A stretch of DNA of 6,798 bases, taken from Proteobacteria bacterium UBA6908. Its GTDB lineage: Bacteria; Pseudomonadota; Gammaproteobacteria; Acidiferrobacterales; UBA6901. The stretch's first letter is position 1. The number at the start of each line of letters is the position of its first letter. Shown here in pieces: positions 6,750 through 6,798 of the stretch. The stretch spans positions 1 to 6,798 of the forward strand of contig DKBE01000032.1 of the NCBI GenBank assembly GCA_002451085.1. The letters run 5' to 3'. The notes beneath the pieces were generated by a model. The model ran no database searches, was not told where the DNA came from, and saw only the letters and a program-made list of their open reading frames with translations. The translations under genes were made by a program, and so were the position numbers.

Positions 6750-6798
6750 GGGTGCTTAGCTCAGCGGTAGAGCGTCGCCCTTACAAGGCGAATGTCGG
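6750..6798 (+). tRNA. tRNA-Val(UAC), 3' end cut off by the window
   Basis: The 5' acceptor strand GGGTGCT (6750-6756) is followed by TA and the D stem GCTC/GAGC (6759-6762 with 6770-6773). The anticodon stem is TCGCC/GGCGA (6775-6779 with 6787-6791), with loop CTTACAA and anticodon TAC at 6782-6784, which reads GUA-type valine codons. The T arm begins at the window edge, and the rest lies beyond base 6798. No clear promoter sits directly upstream, so the gene may be transcribed with hupB, whose stop lies 53 nt before it. Confidence 0.95.

Overview
The window is a compact housekeeping locus for protein quality control from a gammaproteobacterium. Its gene order is tRNA-Leu(UAG), tig, clpP, clpX, lon, hupB, tRNA-Val(UAC), with every protein gene on the + strand. 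The ClpP, ClpX, Lon and HU-beta proteins resemble their Escherichia coli counterparts almost end to end. The two flanking tRNAs recall the layout I associate with Xanthomonadales, Pseudomonas and purple sulfur bacteria rather than the enteric layout, where bolA precedes tig. The DNA is moderately GC-rich. I cannot name a genus from the sequence alone.

Region by region: 1-68 is the 3' part of a class II tRNA-Leu cut by the window edge. 69-212 is a leader with a good sigma70-type promoter and a perfect 14-bp palindrome. 213-2170 holds tig and clpP, 11 nt apart and very probably one transcript. 2171-2251 is a short gap with an A+T-rich -10-like element and two mutually exclusive hairpins before clpX (2252-3544). 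3545-3774 holds an imperfect hairpin, a sigma32-like (heat-shock) promoter and a leader of roughly 140 nt before lon (3775-6201). 6202-6423 holds a strong perfect hairpin that probably ends the lon transcript, a sigma70 promoter with a perfect TTGACA box, and a long hupB leader. 6424-6696 is hupB. 6697-6749 is a run of three small GGG/CCC hairpins. 6750-6798 is the 5' part of tRNA-Val. No gene-free stretch exceeds 300 bases.

Functionally, trigger factor meets nascent chains at the ribosome exit. ClpX unfolds tagged or damaged proteins and feeds them to the ClpP peptidase. Lon independently unfolds and degrades misfolded and regulatory proteins. HU-beta, a nucleoid protein and in E. coli a known Lon substrate, closes the cluster.

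I found no mobile element, CRISPR array, defence system or unexplained gene. All five proteins are full length with intact catalytic or binding motifs. The points worth a second look are regulatory: the tig leader palindrome, the clpX leader hairpins, the heat-shock promoter of lon, and the hairpin cluster between hupB and tRNA-Val. I see no evidence for an undescribed system here.
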